Shown here one piece after another: positions 10,671 through 23,109 of a stretch of 64,000 nt of DNA. The notes under the pieces are model-generated. The model ran no database searches, was not told where the DNA came from, and saw only the letters and a list, made by a program, of their open reading frames with translations. This DNA is from Siphonodentalium dalli. Taxonomy: Eukaryota > Mollusca > Scaphopoda > Gadilida > Siphonodentaliidae. The stretch lies in NCBI GenBank assembly GCA_032622095.1, contig CP136061.1:234170944-234234943 (forward strand), written 5' to 3'. A program made the position numbers and the translations under genes. Position 1 is the first letter of the stretch; each line of letters opens with the position of its first letter.

Positions 10671-12345
10671 TCATGCCCTGACCGAGACGTTGCATGCAAT
10701 TTTTTTATATGCACGATTTACTTTGCATTATACACAAAACTATAGTCCATTGTAATTGTTATAAACCACTATCTGGTAGTTTGATGAAACTTTTAATTTC
10801 CGATTCGATTCCTTTATTTAGGAACCACCGGCGGTCCATCGTACATTCCTACTTTTATATTGTTTGTATATATTTGGCTATTCATAACACTGAAATTAAT
10901 CGCTATGTTCATTCTAATGAACTCACAAATATTATAACCATAACATTGCTGAGAACTGTGATGCTAATGGTATTCAATACATTGTGCTCATTATACCCCC
11001 TGCAACAATGTTGGGGTGGTATAGTGAAATCAGCTCGTCCATCGTTCGTGTGTGGACACAAATTTGTCCGGAGTTTTTCTCAGACAGTCGTTTTTTTTAT
11101 CAATTTCCGTGAAACTTGGCAGAGACATCAACCACCATGGGAACCTGAGCACCTGCGATTATGGCGTCTGTCAGACTTTTTTGGTGGAGTTATCCCCCTT
11201 TTTCGACTTTAAACATATGGGGTACCATTTGTGAGTCGTGTGGTCAAAAATTGCACAACATTCTCAATCTGTCAATTAAGCCATGTTCCGATAATTGGAA
11301 TCGGCTGCCAATGGTCGATAATAGCCCATCGAATATTAATCGTTACTCGCAATCAAATCGATTGCCAAAATAATAAATCTGTTATATCAAAGCGCAATAT
11401 GCACGCTTTAATAAAGCGTATACACAATACAACCATTGCATTGACTGTAGAAAACATTTACATGTATAACAGTCTTAAAAGAATCATTACTAAATTCACC
11501 CTATGAGAATCTCATTCTGAAAATGCCAGACAAATTATACTCAGGCTTGGTTAATAATAACCCACTACATTCATGAGATAATAAACAACCAGATCATTCA
11601 CTTTTATATATATCATGACCAAATAATAGTGATGGCCAGCATATTCTTCCAAAATTAATAAGCGTGCCAGCACGTTTATTTGGTACCCAAGAGTACTATT
11701 TTTTGCGCACCCAATATCATCCGATTTACATGGAAAAAATCTTGTTTGGTACGTCTGTATTATCAGTGCTATCTTCTGTAATTTTTGTGTGAACAGAACT
11801 GAAGAAATCTGTCAATTATTTCGACATGACAACAAGCACAATGCTGACATCTGACAGCATTACGGAATTTCCAAAACCTACATCGTACAACACTGCCTGT
11901 TTTTAGTCTCACGATCCACTGAGGAATGAAGAAAATTACTACACCTATGGCTGATAAACACAAGTTTTACGCAACAAAATTCATTTGATAAGATTTTCAG
12001 ACAATGCCACGACATTAACCCCCGATCAAAAAATATCTTTTACCTTCCGCCATATTCCGGTTTTTAAAACTACTGTTTTTTCCAGATATTATTTTTATCG
12101 CCGGGAAACGCAGCACCCACACAGAAAAATAATTTCGATTTATAGTGCCGGTATTCTTGCAAAAAGAAGTCGCTCAACACGACAATAAAGGCTACCCAAA
12201 CAACCACATATAAAAACTGTTCAAATATAACAGATGAGCATCACGACCAGCGTATTCAGATTTGTGTCGGGGAAATAATAATGGCAATATTGAATATACA
12301 TTGTCAGCGCTCAGGTGCTTAATAGCCAATGCAATTTCCGTCCAG
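10671..12345. other. Gene-free stretch
   Basis: A 172-codon open stretch at 10694-11212 was judged non-coding (see rejected items). About 10985-11230 resembles short repeated sequence also seen near 40860-41280 (TTTGTCCGGAG-type and GAAACTTGGCA-type blocks). Otherwise nothing is recognised. Confidence 0.4.
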
Positions 12346-13010
12346 GACAAAACAGAAGTACATGAGAAGGTACAGGTATTGCAAGTCACCCCGACTAATA
12401 CGATGGTATCACCCCCTCCCCCTGAATTGGTATCGCAAGCCACCCGACTAATACAGAAGGTAATGCTATCGCGAGGGGCCCTGATTAAAACAGAACATAA
12501 TGCTATTGCAAGTCGCCATGACTAATCAATCCCATCGACAGTAGCACAAACAAATAAAGAAGATAATCCAAAACTGAATCACCCCATATAATACAGAAGA
12601 TAATGCTATCGCGAGTCAGCCCAACTAAAACAGAAGATAATGCTATTATGAGTAGCCCTGACTAAAACAGAAGCTATTAAATTCTATTGCGAGTCTTCAC
12701 GATTAATAGAGAATGTAATGCTATCACGAATAGCACAGACTAAAACAGAAGGAAATATGTTATTGTGAGTCCTCCTGATTAATACAGAAGGCAATGCCAT
12801 ACTGAGTCGGCCCGATTCATACAGATTATAAAAATTAATGCTATCATGAGAAGCCCCGACTAAAACAGAAGGTACTGCTTTCGCCCCGAATAATACATCA
12901 GGTAATGCTATATCGAGAGTCGCACTGACTAAACCAGAAGGAAATGTTTTGTGAGTCGCCCTGAAGGGAATGCTATTATGTGGTGAATTTATGATAATGG
13001 AATAACCCAC
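12346..13010. repeat. Degenerate tandem array, ACAGAAGGTAATGCTATCGC-type units
   Basis: Units of about 37-60 bp repeat the order GACTAAAACAGAAG, TAATGCTATC, GCGAGTCGCCC. Adjacent unit starts are close to 37 bp apart where units are intact (for example 12602 and 12639). A further single unit lies at about 13450-13498, within the next palindromic array. Confidence 0.65.
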
Positions 13011-13215
13011 CTATTCAGGGAGCAAATATTACATTTGAAATTTTGATTAGCAAATAACCTCATAATAACATAATTAGATAGCATTGTTCTGAAATCATAT
13101 AAAATTCATACCAAATTGCATAGCTATTATCTAAATTTGGGTAGCAAATTGCGATGCGATACCAGTTAATTTTCTCCATGCACCTATTCAACCTAACTTT
13201 AATAATAATAATAAT

Positions 13216-13534
13216 AATTGCGCTGAAGCGCAATTGGTGGTTATCCCATATGAATTGATAATGGAATAACCTATCTATTCAGGGGTGTAAGCTTGTAAAA
13301 GAATTGCGCTGAAGCGCAATTGACATGAATCAAGCTGGATTGCGCTGAAGCGCAATTGAATTGCACTTCAGCGCAATTGGATTGTGCTTCAGTGCAATTG
13401 GATTGCACTTTGACAGCGCAATTGAATTGCGCTTCAGCAATCAGCCCAACTAAAACATAAGGTACCAGTAATGCTATCGAGAGTCGCACCGACTAAACTT
13501 AGCGCAATTGAATTGCACTTCAGCGCAATTAATA
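13216..13534. repeat. Cluster of CAATTGCGCTGAAGCGCAAT palindromes
   Basis: Short inverted repeats built from AATTGCGCT and AGCGCAATT occur repeatedly at 13216-13236 and through 13302-13534, in both orientations and in close succession. The GAA/TTC between the half-sites makes each unit a near-palindrome. A block GATAATGGAATAACC..CTATTCAGGG occurs at both 12992 and 13258, so the arrays share a duplicated flank. Confidence 0.7.
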
Positions 13535-13591
13535 ATAAATGTGAATTTGGCCTCCCATATAACCGGTCATGAATATCCCGTACGTACCGTA

Positions 13592-13808
13592 CAGTAATGC
13601 CCTAATTAATCGACTCCATAATCACAGCAGAATTATGGGTAACTTTTCAGGATTAAGTCGGAAATATGGCTTGCTGCCATTCATCGGAAAGCTTTCGCCG
13701 AGAGCTTTCCGATGAATGGCCGCAAACCATATTTCCGACTAAATCCTGAAAAGTTACCCATAATTCTGCTGTGGTTATGGAGTCGATTAATTAGGGCATT
13801 AAGTACTG
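13592..13808. mobile_element. TA-flanked hairpin MITE (217 bp), full length
   Basis: The element is nearly one complete palindrome. Its arms are about 105 bp, start CAGTAATGCCCTAATTAAT, and meet at a short loop near 13697-13701. TA flanks both ends (13590-13591 and 13809-13810). This fits a Tc1/mariner-type MITE. Relatives lie at 15897-16030 and 19297-19404. Confidence 0.8.
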
Positions 13809-14189
13809 TAGGCCCTAACCATTTCAGCCCTACAAATACATCTTTTTCTTTTCACTTGTTGCGACATAAATTATAATTGCATTCATGTCTTCGAATATTG
13901 TGTTGTCACATATTACTTAGTAGTCATAACTGGTAATGGGCCTACCTCGAATCGATTCATCACTACCATTCCATATAGTAATGATAGTAGTATGTATATA
14001 ATATTCAGGGTTGTGGTGCATTTAACACACTGTATACTTATATCTGGTTCTATTTTATGGTACTAAGAATACGAACATTCTGTTGCATGAGATTATCTAA
14101 ATTGTACCCTCAGACTATCACCCCATGCCATCACTATTATAAGGCACCATCACTATAAAAAAATTTGAGGTAAAATACCACCTATCTAT

Positions 14190-14845
14190 GATTTCAGTTG
14201 TTTTTTATTTCTCTGTTGGCATCTTCTGAGACATAGATTTTTTCAAATGGTGATATTATAGTGTTTTAATCATATGTTATGGCATAGATTGTTATTAACC
14301 GTATATGAAGGCTCTATAAAAAAAATAAAATAATTAGTGGCTCCAAAATTAGATGGACCTTTAAAGTCACAATGTCACAATTGCTGTTCATCTCATACCG
14401 GTCTATCCAGCTACCGGTATATTCTGCTAATCAGGATGTTATGGCACTCCAGTATTCATTATATATCACAACTGTTATAACCCATAATGACATTAAATTG
14501 CATGGAAAAAGTAATTTATGGGCTGCGTGACGTGAATATCTATTGAGAAATAACATCATAATGTAATTGCGAAAACCAATAAAAATCAAATTTTTTGTTT
14601 TAATGTATTAAGTTATTTCCTTCATAAAAGGACTTTGTGATAAAGATCCTCTCAATACTAGTTTAGAATATAGAATTAACTTTTAAAATAACAAAAACCT
14701 TCGGAATAGCGAATCTTCGGAACAGTGAACCTTCAGAATAGTGAACCTTTGGAATAGCGAACATTCATAATAGCTAGAGAACCTTTGAAATAGTGAACTT
14801 TCAGAATAGCAAACCTTGGAATAAAGAATGTCCCCAATATGGCCT
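14190..14845 (+). repeat. Dispersed repeat ending in a 16-bp tandem run (copy 1)
   Basis: The segment aligns with 36450-37095 along its length. Shared blocks include TTTCTCT, GGCATCTTCTG, GGCTGCGTGACGTGAATA and TTTTAAGTTATTTCCTTCAT. The 3' end is a run of CCTTCGGAATAGCGAA-type units (about 14696-14830). Many positions that are CG in the other copy are TG or CA here, which suggests decay of methylated CpG. No open frame persists. Confidence 0.7.
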
Positions 14846-14849
14846 ACAT

Positions 14850-15104
14850 GTATCACTAAAGTATCATGACATTTAACCGCATTACCACTTGATTTAGAGT
14901 TGTCCATCTACATCCATAATTTTGTCCAAGACCCTCCATTTGATGACGTGTGTCTGGGACACATTATTACACCTCTCGAGAAATAACAAACTTCAAAAAT
15001 TGATATCTGTTCAATCGGAGCTTTGATGGGTGTGTTCCAAGACTGGATTAAAGTATTTTTCACCCCCGAAGCCAAGAAATGGTATTTGATTGTATGGAGT
15101 ACCT
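14850..15104. mobile_element. TTAA-type MITE, truncated copy
   Basis: The right half matches the element at 50344-50796 (CCACTTGATTTAGAGTT, GACCCTCCATTTGA, GGAGTACCT before TTAA at 15105-15108). The left inverted repeat is missing; the sequence instead joins the CCTTCGGAATAG run of the neighbouring repeat. Confidence 0.65.
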
Positions 15105-15679
15105 TTAACTTACATTCTATGTGGGGGAAGGATACGCAAACCGATGAATAGAGCTGTGTTTCAGGCCAAGTCGAATTTGGTCAGGGTCCAATGATATTTG
15201 ACAGAGTTATGTCAATTTTTTCGACTTAGAAATTTTTACATGTATTTCATGCCATAAAAGTATAGTAAATTTGATTATAATTTCAAACTAGTTGGAAGTT
15301 CGTACATATATTGTGTGACAATAGTCGCTTGTACCAAATTAAAAAAAATAACTTCCAGATAGATTTTGAGAAATTCCATTTTGAAATATAATTTTGGCAA
15401 AACATGCGCCTGACCCATAATTGGGTCACATGGTGTGTTTTTGGTTAACCCATTGCTTGTTCACACCGGATAAAATTGTTAAACAAATTTTTTATATGCC
15501 AGTTGCAGCCCTCTTAATTCAGATTGTTTGGCTTCGGCAATCTGCTACAGCAACAGTATGCCGTGGCCCAGTTTGCTTCAGCAAAATGCTTCGGCAATGC
15601 TTTTTTAAGAGTACATATATATATGTCCATATTTTGCTGTGGGTGTAGAGTATTCTCGGATAGAATAAATATACCCAAA

Positions 15680-16500
15680 GCAAAAACTAAGCGAGGGGCA
15701 CCTAATGGTTGAGTCTGGGATATTTGGCACTTAGAACGTGGCTAGATGGTTTGGTGGGGAATGTCGACATCTTGGTACTTCCAACTGAAGCCCCCCCCCC
15801 CCAACCCCTTGAACGACACAAACTAAGTTTGCGTAATTCAATTTGCAAAACCCCATGGGGCTTGATTTTTCTGAACTTTTCCATCACAGACTACTACAGT
15901 AATGCCCTAATTAATGGACTCCATAACCACAGCAGGATTTAGTCGGAAATATGGCCACATTCCGACTAAATCCTGAAAGTTACCAATAATTCTGCTGTGG
16001 CTACAGAGTCGATTAATTAGGGCATTACTGTAAATGGTAGCATATTCTAAATGGATCAGTAGTCTTGTGGCCACTATCCTTGCAGGGGATGAAAAGGATG
16101 GTTCGGCCCAGTATGCGAATTTATTTAGATCTGAACCTGAAAATTACAACACCTAATTGTCTGTGATATTGATGAATGCCAGGAAAATTCGCACCCCAAT
16201 TTATTGTGTTTTAAAAAATTAATTAACAGCTTTAACTGGCCACTGAGAACATCACAAGACAAATAGGTCGGACGGCCCGGTGGTTCTGAATATGAAAATT
16301 GTTCATTCTTAGCATCTAGACTGGCCTCAAGATGTTCAAATTGGGGGAAATTTCCAACCTGATACCCACCCAAATGTTGGAAAATTGCCAACTAATGGCC
16401 ATTTGAGTCCAAAGTTTTGCAAATGAAAGGAATATATGCAAATGTTCTAAAATAAACAAATATGTCACTAATAAATTGAACATTGGAAAATCAAACCTAA
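15680..16500 (+). repeat. Duplicated segment shared with about 52500-53120, carrying a MITE
   Basis: Shared order: a CCCAACTGAAGCCC-type block, GTAATTCAATTTGCA, GATGGTAGC-type sequence, GGCCACTA, CTTGCAGG, GATCTGAACCT, CCAGGAAAATTCGCAC, then repeated TTCCAAC words. The copy here contains the TA-flanked MITE at 15897-16030; the other copy does not. A run of about 12 C lies near 15791 and a 10-base G run near 16548, just beyond. Confidence 0.65.
15897..16030. mobile_element. TA-flanked hairpin MITE, internally deleted (134 bp)
   Basis: It starts CAGTAATGCCCTAATTAAT and ends with the complement GGGCATTACTG, with TA on both sides (15895-15896, 16031-16032). It has the same ends as the element at 13592 but lacks the central part of the palindrome. 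The paralogous site at about 52637 has a single TA and no insertion. Confidence 0.8.
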
Positions 16501-19293
16501 TTTTGGTATAATTTCCAACTAAATGTTGTGTGAGGTTTGGCTATAGGGGGGGGGGGGTAAGACCCCTGCATAACCAGCCCTTGTCATCACGCCCCTGTTT
16601 GGCACCCCATAACAAAGGTGTGGTCTTGCATTCACTGATGATGAGAAATCATCAATATTAGATTTTGTTGGAAAACAGGATGGGACCACAACCCCTAGCT
16701 TGTCCATCGGGGAGATCTGCAGTAATCTGCCCGGTAGATATAATTGGGAGATATCCTGGTGCCACCCATATTGGAAAAGATATATTTTAAAAGTAGAAAA
16801 CATACAGAAATCAAGGGGACAATAAGAATGTGCTCTCATAACCACAAAACTACATGAAAGTCATCACAATCAACTCAAATACTATATACCGGTACATATA
16901 TAATTTCATTATCTCTATATAATATATATTCGGTCTCTAAAAGCCCTTAAAGTGATGTGAAACACTCCGGTAGGGTGGTCAAATAGAAGTGGAGAATAAT
17001 CTTGTTCAAAGTAGTTATTTTTACAAATGTTATATCTAAATTGACAACAAACACTGTCATTCTTATATACTAATTCAATGCAGTGACTGCCGATGGCGAA
17101 ATCATTTTCGTTAGTTTACCGCCGATAGATGCGTCCCGATTCTAGTAGTAAATATTTACAATTTAGCCCAGTTCAGACGATGTTTTCAATGGAGTGGTAC
17201 GGTAGATTTGCTTGAGATTTTCGATGTTAGTAGAATGTTACATTCCTCCAGTTGGTGTAGCACCTGCATACTAACTTATCAGTTTCACACACCCGAACAA
17301 GTACATAATATGTCTTTAAACACACTGGACATGCGATGTCCTTGCGCTCCTGTTGCGCAAATTCTAATATAAAAAGTGTTTTCTATTTCAGACAAAGCTC
17401 AAACATACCGGTAACATCTGACCAGACAAAACATAGAAACCGCTAAACTAATTACCAGTCAAACAAGATAACCCTTCAAAATATAAGATAACACGGCCAA
17501 CCACAGCAACATACACCATGGATAAATACACTGTCAAAAGCACAGCATTTTTTTTTAACGGTAAAATCTGGCATATACCCATAGTTATATATAAACAGGC
17601 TACGGGCATCTGACCACAGGTCATTTGCATAAAAAAATTATATAATTCTTTCATTCCATCAAGGTACATGTATCTTCAAAGGATTAAGTTGAAGTTTTGG
17701 GGCTGAGTAAGATTCTAAGAGAGAAGGTGGAATATTGACTTGAGAGCATAAAATATAACAAGAAAATGACAATCATAGCCCAAATTGCGAAAAGTTGCCG
17801 AAGTGTAAGTATAGCAACATAGGCCTAAAACAAAATTTTTTTGTTTCCGGTAACATATGGTAGATAAGTAGGGCAGGTGGAATTCAATTGTTTCATTGTT
17901 TTTTGGAAACGACCACAATAAGATCATATGTGGATTGTGGAATATATTCATTCTGAAAAATATGCCCATGGCAGCACAAAGTATATAACGGGACACAATT
18001 GGGCTGAATGGGCATATCGCACATGTATTGGGAGGAATAAATGAAACCTATTATTTTTAATCAAAAATGATTGCGACATCAACCTCAGATTGAACCAGGC
18101 CTATCAGTATGGAACCACTGTAATTAAAACACTGACTGTCAGAGTAAATAATATAGATGATGACTGATCGGCACATGTATTAAGTACTTCGATCTGAGAT
18201 ATTTTGCACCAACATCATAAGGATCTCCTGGGCATTATCTCTAGTTGGGAGCGAATGATAGCTTCCGAAATTTGTTAAAGAATATGGTCGCCAGTGGCCA
18301 TCTTGGATTTTACTCTTTTCATGACTAAATTCATTGGCACACCCAACAAGCCACATCCCTCATCACTCATTAACTACAACACACATAATTATTCTCCTCA
18401 TAGTCATACTTGAAACCATTTTAATTCAGCTCTTTCTATACTAAATATTCACTAGCTACTAGTAGTAGTTTCCTCATATTATGTTTAAAAAAAAATTCAA
18501 CAATTTGGAGTTTTTAAAATTACAAAGAAGTAGATGAGTTGGGTGCCAAATGGTACATGCTTACCTCCCCAGTCAAGAATCAAATTATATGGCATGAATT
18601 TGTGTCAAGATGGCAAACACATACCCTCATTCAATCAGGTTTGAGTATTTTCAATTTATAGTGAGAAATAGTAGGAAGTGAAAATGAAAAAATAGAGTAG
18701 TTTCTATGGTGTTGAATTGAAGGGGGAATTTGAAGAGTGCGAAATGTTTGAATGTTTGACCTTTGTTATTTCCAGGAGAAAGGACACATGTGCTATATCC
18801 CTAGTTGTTCCAAAATTGAAGCTGCATGCATTTTAAAGAATGTGATCAAAGGATTGTAGACTTGTTTTTGAGTTTTCATACAGTAAGTATACATTTATAC
18901 TTTACCATTGGGACAGGCACACCACCGGTAGCTTTACCTCTTTTTATACTAAATACTCATTGATGAATAGTTCCCTTAGAAAATATACAGATAATAAGGT
19001 CAATAAACAACATCTGGTTTGTTGGAACTTATTATCTGAACATTTCCTTCTATTAAATAACTATTTTGGCACTGATATTATCTGTTATTATGTGATGATT
19101 ATTCATGAACACCCCTCCAGATTAATAACAAGGAATTCCAATGTATACTTTCATAACTGATTAGGGAAAAGACATTAGTATAGAAAGGGTTAATGCTCTG
19201 CAAATAATACTGAGTAACAACTAACAACTGACTTTCATGTCAAATCCCAAAATCATCAAAAAATTCTTCGTCTACTAGCAATGGAGCAAATAT
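16501..19293. other. Gene-free stretch
   Basis: AT-rich sequence. The open stretches on either strand are short and lack known motifs or splice context. No repeat shared with the rest of the window was recognised. Confidence 0.4.
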
Positions 19294-19296
19294 ATG

Positions 19297-19404
19297 CCTG
19301 AGAGCTTTCCGATGAATGGCAACAAGCCATATTTCCGACTAAATCCTGAAACGTTACCCATAATTCTGCTGTGTTTAAGGAGTCGATTAATTAGAGCATT
19401 ACTG
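19297..19404. mobile_element. Half of a TA-flanked hairpin MITE
   Basis: Only the right arm is present. It starts at the sequence next to the hairpin loop of the full element (GAGAGCTTTCCGATGAATGG) and ends GCATTACTG before TA (19405-19406). The break is at the palindrome centre. Confidence 0.75.
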
Positions 19405-19406
19405 TA

Positions 19407-20799
19407 CCACCGCAGCTCCCGTCATGAAATGGTTAAGTTCCCTTATATTCAGAGTGTGTGTGGTCACATTGTACTGTCAGAATAGCTATTGAATTTATGT
19501 CGACAACAGATATCTGTGTAGCTATCACTTTGTCCGAATAATGATGTTCAACAATATAATTAGTAACTACAAAACATAATTATTGATGTATTATTCTACC
19601 CATATTATAACTTACAGATGCTTAGTGGTCGGATATGTTGTCATGTTTTTGATTCAATGTTTATTATTTTATGCCCTGGAAACTATATACAACTTATTCT
19701 CGAAGAATATATCGTCATTAAAATTGAAAAACATTTTTGGATATATAGGCAATGATCCAGGTTTCATGTTTGGGCACCATTTAGGTACTGTCCCGATGGC
19801 CACAGTCCTATGGCCAGAAATGGTGATGGCTTGTGGTTGGGGGAGGGGGGTGAATCTGTGTATGTTCAAAAGCCTTAAAGTATATTGTGCTATTATGTTG
19901 GTAGATTGTCATATTTTAGATAGCAAATTCTTAACCCAAAACCCAATGCACATATGACCAAAGTTATTCCCTCCAGCCAACATTTAGCCATAATTTCTTG
20001 CAGCGTCATTTTGACACACAAAGAAATAACACCATTTGATTTGCAATGTCATTGATGCGCATTGTTAGTCATTGCGTAATTATGATAAGTGGTACTCTCA
20101 ATTAACAAGACCCAAACAATTCTGTCACATATTTACTAAAGTATCTTTTATTATTCTTTTCAGTATGTCATAATATTATACTCAAGTTGTATCATCAAAT
20201 TGTTCATTTTCCCAAAATTTGATTTATTATCAATGGCTTTCAATATATCAATTAACAATGATACTTACAAAAAAAATAAAAATAACTTCACAGTTAAGTT
20301 GGTAATATTAAGGAGTATATATATAGACTCAAATTTCCGATAAATAATGTCTCTAAATTTCATTTTTATTTGATTAATTTATTTAATTTAATTCACGCTG
20401 ATGTAAAATGGTTCACACTGGCAGGGCAGAACATAAAATAATTGCTAATGGCAATGTTTAATGAGTTATTTACTATGTTTTATGTCAAAAGTTCTTGATC
20501 ATTTCACATATGTGTGTGGCACATTACTTCTATTATATTAGTATGTGAATGCTCAAACAATTGTGCTTTATAAACCAAACAGATATCAATATAATTATTG
20601 ATTAATAATTATTCAATTGTTAAAATCTAGCTCCTTTGTTCTACCTCGACTTTGGGCATATTTATCCACTATTTGCAAATATCTTCTCGTGGCTAAGAGA
20701 TATCTCCTCGTGATTAAGACACGACAAGATGCAATTTAAAAAAAAAAAGATCAGTAAATTCATCGATTCATATCCCACGTCAGTGACTTGTAATAACCC
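19407..20799. other. Gene-free stretch
   Basis: Very AT-rich. A 124-codon open stretch at 19583-19957 has hydrophobic start residues but no domain and no splice support; I do not call it a gene. Confidence 0.4.
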
Positions 20800-20807
20800 A
20801 TATGTAT

Positions 20808-21187
20808 GTATGTCATTTATACAAATCTACAATGCTCGACCGATCGGGACGAAACTTGGTACGTGTGTGTATTTTGACCAGGCGGTCGTCGTTGTCGTAT
20901 TGGCGAGCCCGTGCGGCGCCCGCTTCGCGCATGCGCAGACGAGATCTCGGAAACGGGTGGAGCTATCGACTTGAAATTTGCTATGTGAATGTATCTTGCC
21001 CCGGATACGAATTTTATCGGGTTGCCGAGCCCGTGCGACGCCAGCTTCGCGCATGCGCAGACCAGATCTCGGAAACGGGTGGAGCTATCGACTTGAAATT
21101 TGGTTACCAGATCTCGTAAACGGGTGGAGCTATCGACTTGAAATTTGGTTTTTGAATAGCCTGGGCAACGTCGGGCTCATCGGCTAG
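20808..21187 (+). mobile_element. Helitron-like element, type A, 5'-truncated
   Basis: The copy starts inside the element at TGTATGTATGTCATTTATAC. It has two intact palindromes (20927-20936 and 21049-21058, 122 bp apart) and a short extra duplicate of AACGGGTGGAGCTATCGA near 21119. It ends in the hairpin and CTAG at 21184-21187. The TC start is missing. A type B element follows directly, as at 1436-2618. Confidence 0.7.
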
Positions 21188-21796
21188 TCTATTATATATT
21201 TTGGGAAATCTGTCTGTCTGTCTGGACTCGAAAACGACCGAACCGATTTCGATGAAACTTGGTATGTGGGGGTACTTTCAGCCGGGGAGTGGCATGGGCC
21301 TATTAATTTGCCCGTGCGAAATGACCTTGACCTTGAAATCGGGTCATTTCAAGGTCAATCGCCCGAGTATCACAGGATTTCGATGAAAATTAGTGTCTGG
21401 GGATACTTTAGTATGGGGAGTGTCGTAAGCCTATTCGTTTGCCTGTGCGACATGACCTTGACCTTGAAATCGGGTCAATTCAAGGTCAAATCGCGAATAT
21501 TGATGGGATTTCGACGAAATTTTATACATAGGGTTACTTTTGTCCACTGTGTTTTGGACGGGTCAAATTGTGACCCTGACCTTGACCTTCAAAATGATCA
21601 ATTCAATGTCAAATCGGGTAAAACCGGATGGATTTCGACGGGTACTTTTGTGGGGTACTTTTGTCCGGCCAGTGTTTTGGACGGGTCAAATCGTGACCCC
21701 ACCTGACCTTCAAAATGGACAATTCAAGGTCAAATCGGGCAATTCGCCAAAAAGCAGAGGGGAAACAGCCCGGACGAAGTCGGGTCCACCTGCTAG
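21188..21796 (+). mobile_element. Helitron-like element, type B (609 bp)
   Basis: It starts TCTATTATATATTTTGGGA with a TCTG run, contains a roughly 120-bp repeated block, and ends with hairpin GCCCGGAC..GTCGGGT and CTAG (21793-21796) followed by T. Each block holds TGACCTTGACCTT and TCAAGGTCAA (for example 21322, 21453). These match the extended AGGTCA half-sites known for monomeric nuclear receptors; any function is inference. The 146-codon open stretch inside is repeat-derived. Confidence 0.7.
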
Positions 21797-23100
21797 TGTT
21801 ATATATAGCTACAATGGCACTGTTTATTGTTACGTCCAATGCTTTTTTCGCATTTAATTAGATCTTTCAGTGTTTTCCCAAATAAAATTAATGTACAAAA
21901 GTATGACAAATTCTGAATATTACGGTTCGGTTTACTTAATTTTGGGAACCCAGGCTCCGGGCACCCAAACTTATTATAACGGGTTGGCATAAGGCCTAGA
22001 ACCGTGTGTGATATATCATGAATCCGCTTAACAGAGGGTATACTTCCATCACTGGAAATTTCCATCTTTCCTCCATCATTCCATGAACTTCTGTGAGAAT
22101 TATATCTCATGTCCAAGCTGAGCTACATTAGGCCAAAAAAGAGATACTATGTTTCCATACATCGACCGAACATAAAAATAACCCGCCGATCCTAAACTTT
22201 TTATTGATATTTTGAGAAAAAGTCAAAATTTAATGCTCATAAATATTGATGATCTTTAGTGTGCAAAACACATGTTTTCTAACATATCCCTGTGAAAAGT
22301 GACCACGAAGTGACAACTGTCTCAAAAGCCCCAGGTGTGTGTTGGGTTGTGGATTAATGGGCATACATTTAGCAATTTTAATTTCCTGAGAGTTGATCTC
22401 CTGCCTGCTTTATGTCTTGTTTTGGGACTTCTGTAACACTATCAACAGACATGGTGGGTGTGTATCTGTATATATACATGTATATAGGTTATCACCACAT
22501 ATGTTAGGGGTATAGCTACTGTTTTAACAAACCAGGCATGCTCGGTGGGCATACTGGCTACCGCCAGAAAAAGGGATGTAGTTGTCACAATACAAGTACG
22601 GTATAATGGCAGTATTATTGGTAAAATTCTTATAAAAAGTTAGTGACATGAATTTTGTACCAAGTTTATAGCAAAATTTATAAAAAAAATGTGGTATGTG
22701 AATGATAAAAAACTTACTTAAGCATGAAGTAAGTTTAATCTTATAATGTATATTTCCACTGTTAATCAAGTAATACTTTCCCCACAGCACGGGTTAGCAT
22801 TTTATGTAACCGGAGTTGACAAAATACATATTATGATGGGGTCAGCAGGAAGACAGCCACGTACGAGGTTATGCCTACACCAGGCTGAGTGCACCCCATT
22901 TGGGAGTCAGCATGATGTGGATCGTCATATATCCATATCTTGCTGACCCTCATCTGGGCAACATCAGTCGAGGTATTTCTGCAGTTGGCTAAAAAATATC
23001 GAAATAAAATAAAAATAAAAATTCCTTACCTACCCTAATTTTTTCGCTGGCCTTAACACTTTTATTAATCTATATCATCTCTTTTGGCCCGTTATTTGCA
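21797..23100. other. Gene-free stretch
   Basis: No coding region is supported. The segment has ordinary AT-rich sequence and short TATATACATG runs near 22468. Confidence 0.4.
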
Positions 23101-23109
23101 GGTACAGTG

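Noticed and set aside
10694-11212. 172-codon open stretch on the plus strand
   Set aside because: It has no domain or family resemblance, no splice or signal context beyond a start ATG, and its 3' third is a repeat-type sequence (TTTGTCCGGAG, GAAACTTGGCA) seen elsewhere. Long open runs are expected occasionally in 64 kb.
16548-16557. G run (also G/C runs near 4138, 15791 and 43142) as quadruplex or regulatory sites
   Set aside because: These are single homopolymer tracts without the spaced G-runs of a quadruplex; their lengths may also be affected by sequencing slippage.
19583-19957. 124-codon open stretch with a hydrophobic start
   Set aside because: No recognisable domain, and the composition follows the local AT-rich DNA.
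21266-21706. 146-codon open stretch with repeated LTLKSG-type peptides
   Set aside because: It is a translation of the repeated blocks of the type B Helitron-like element, not a protein gene.
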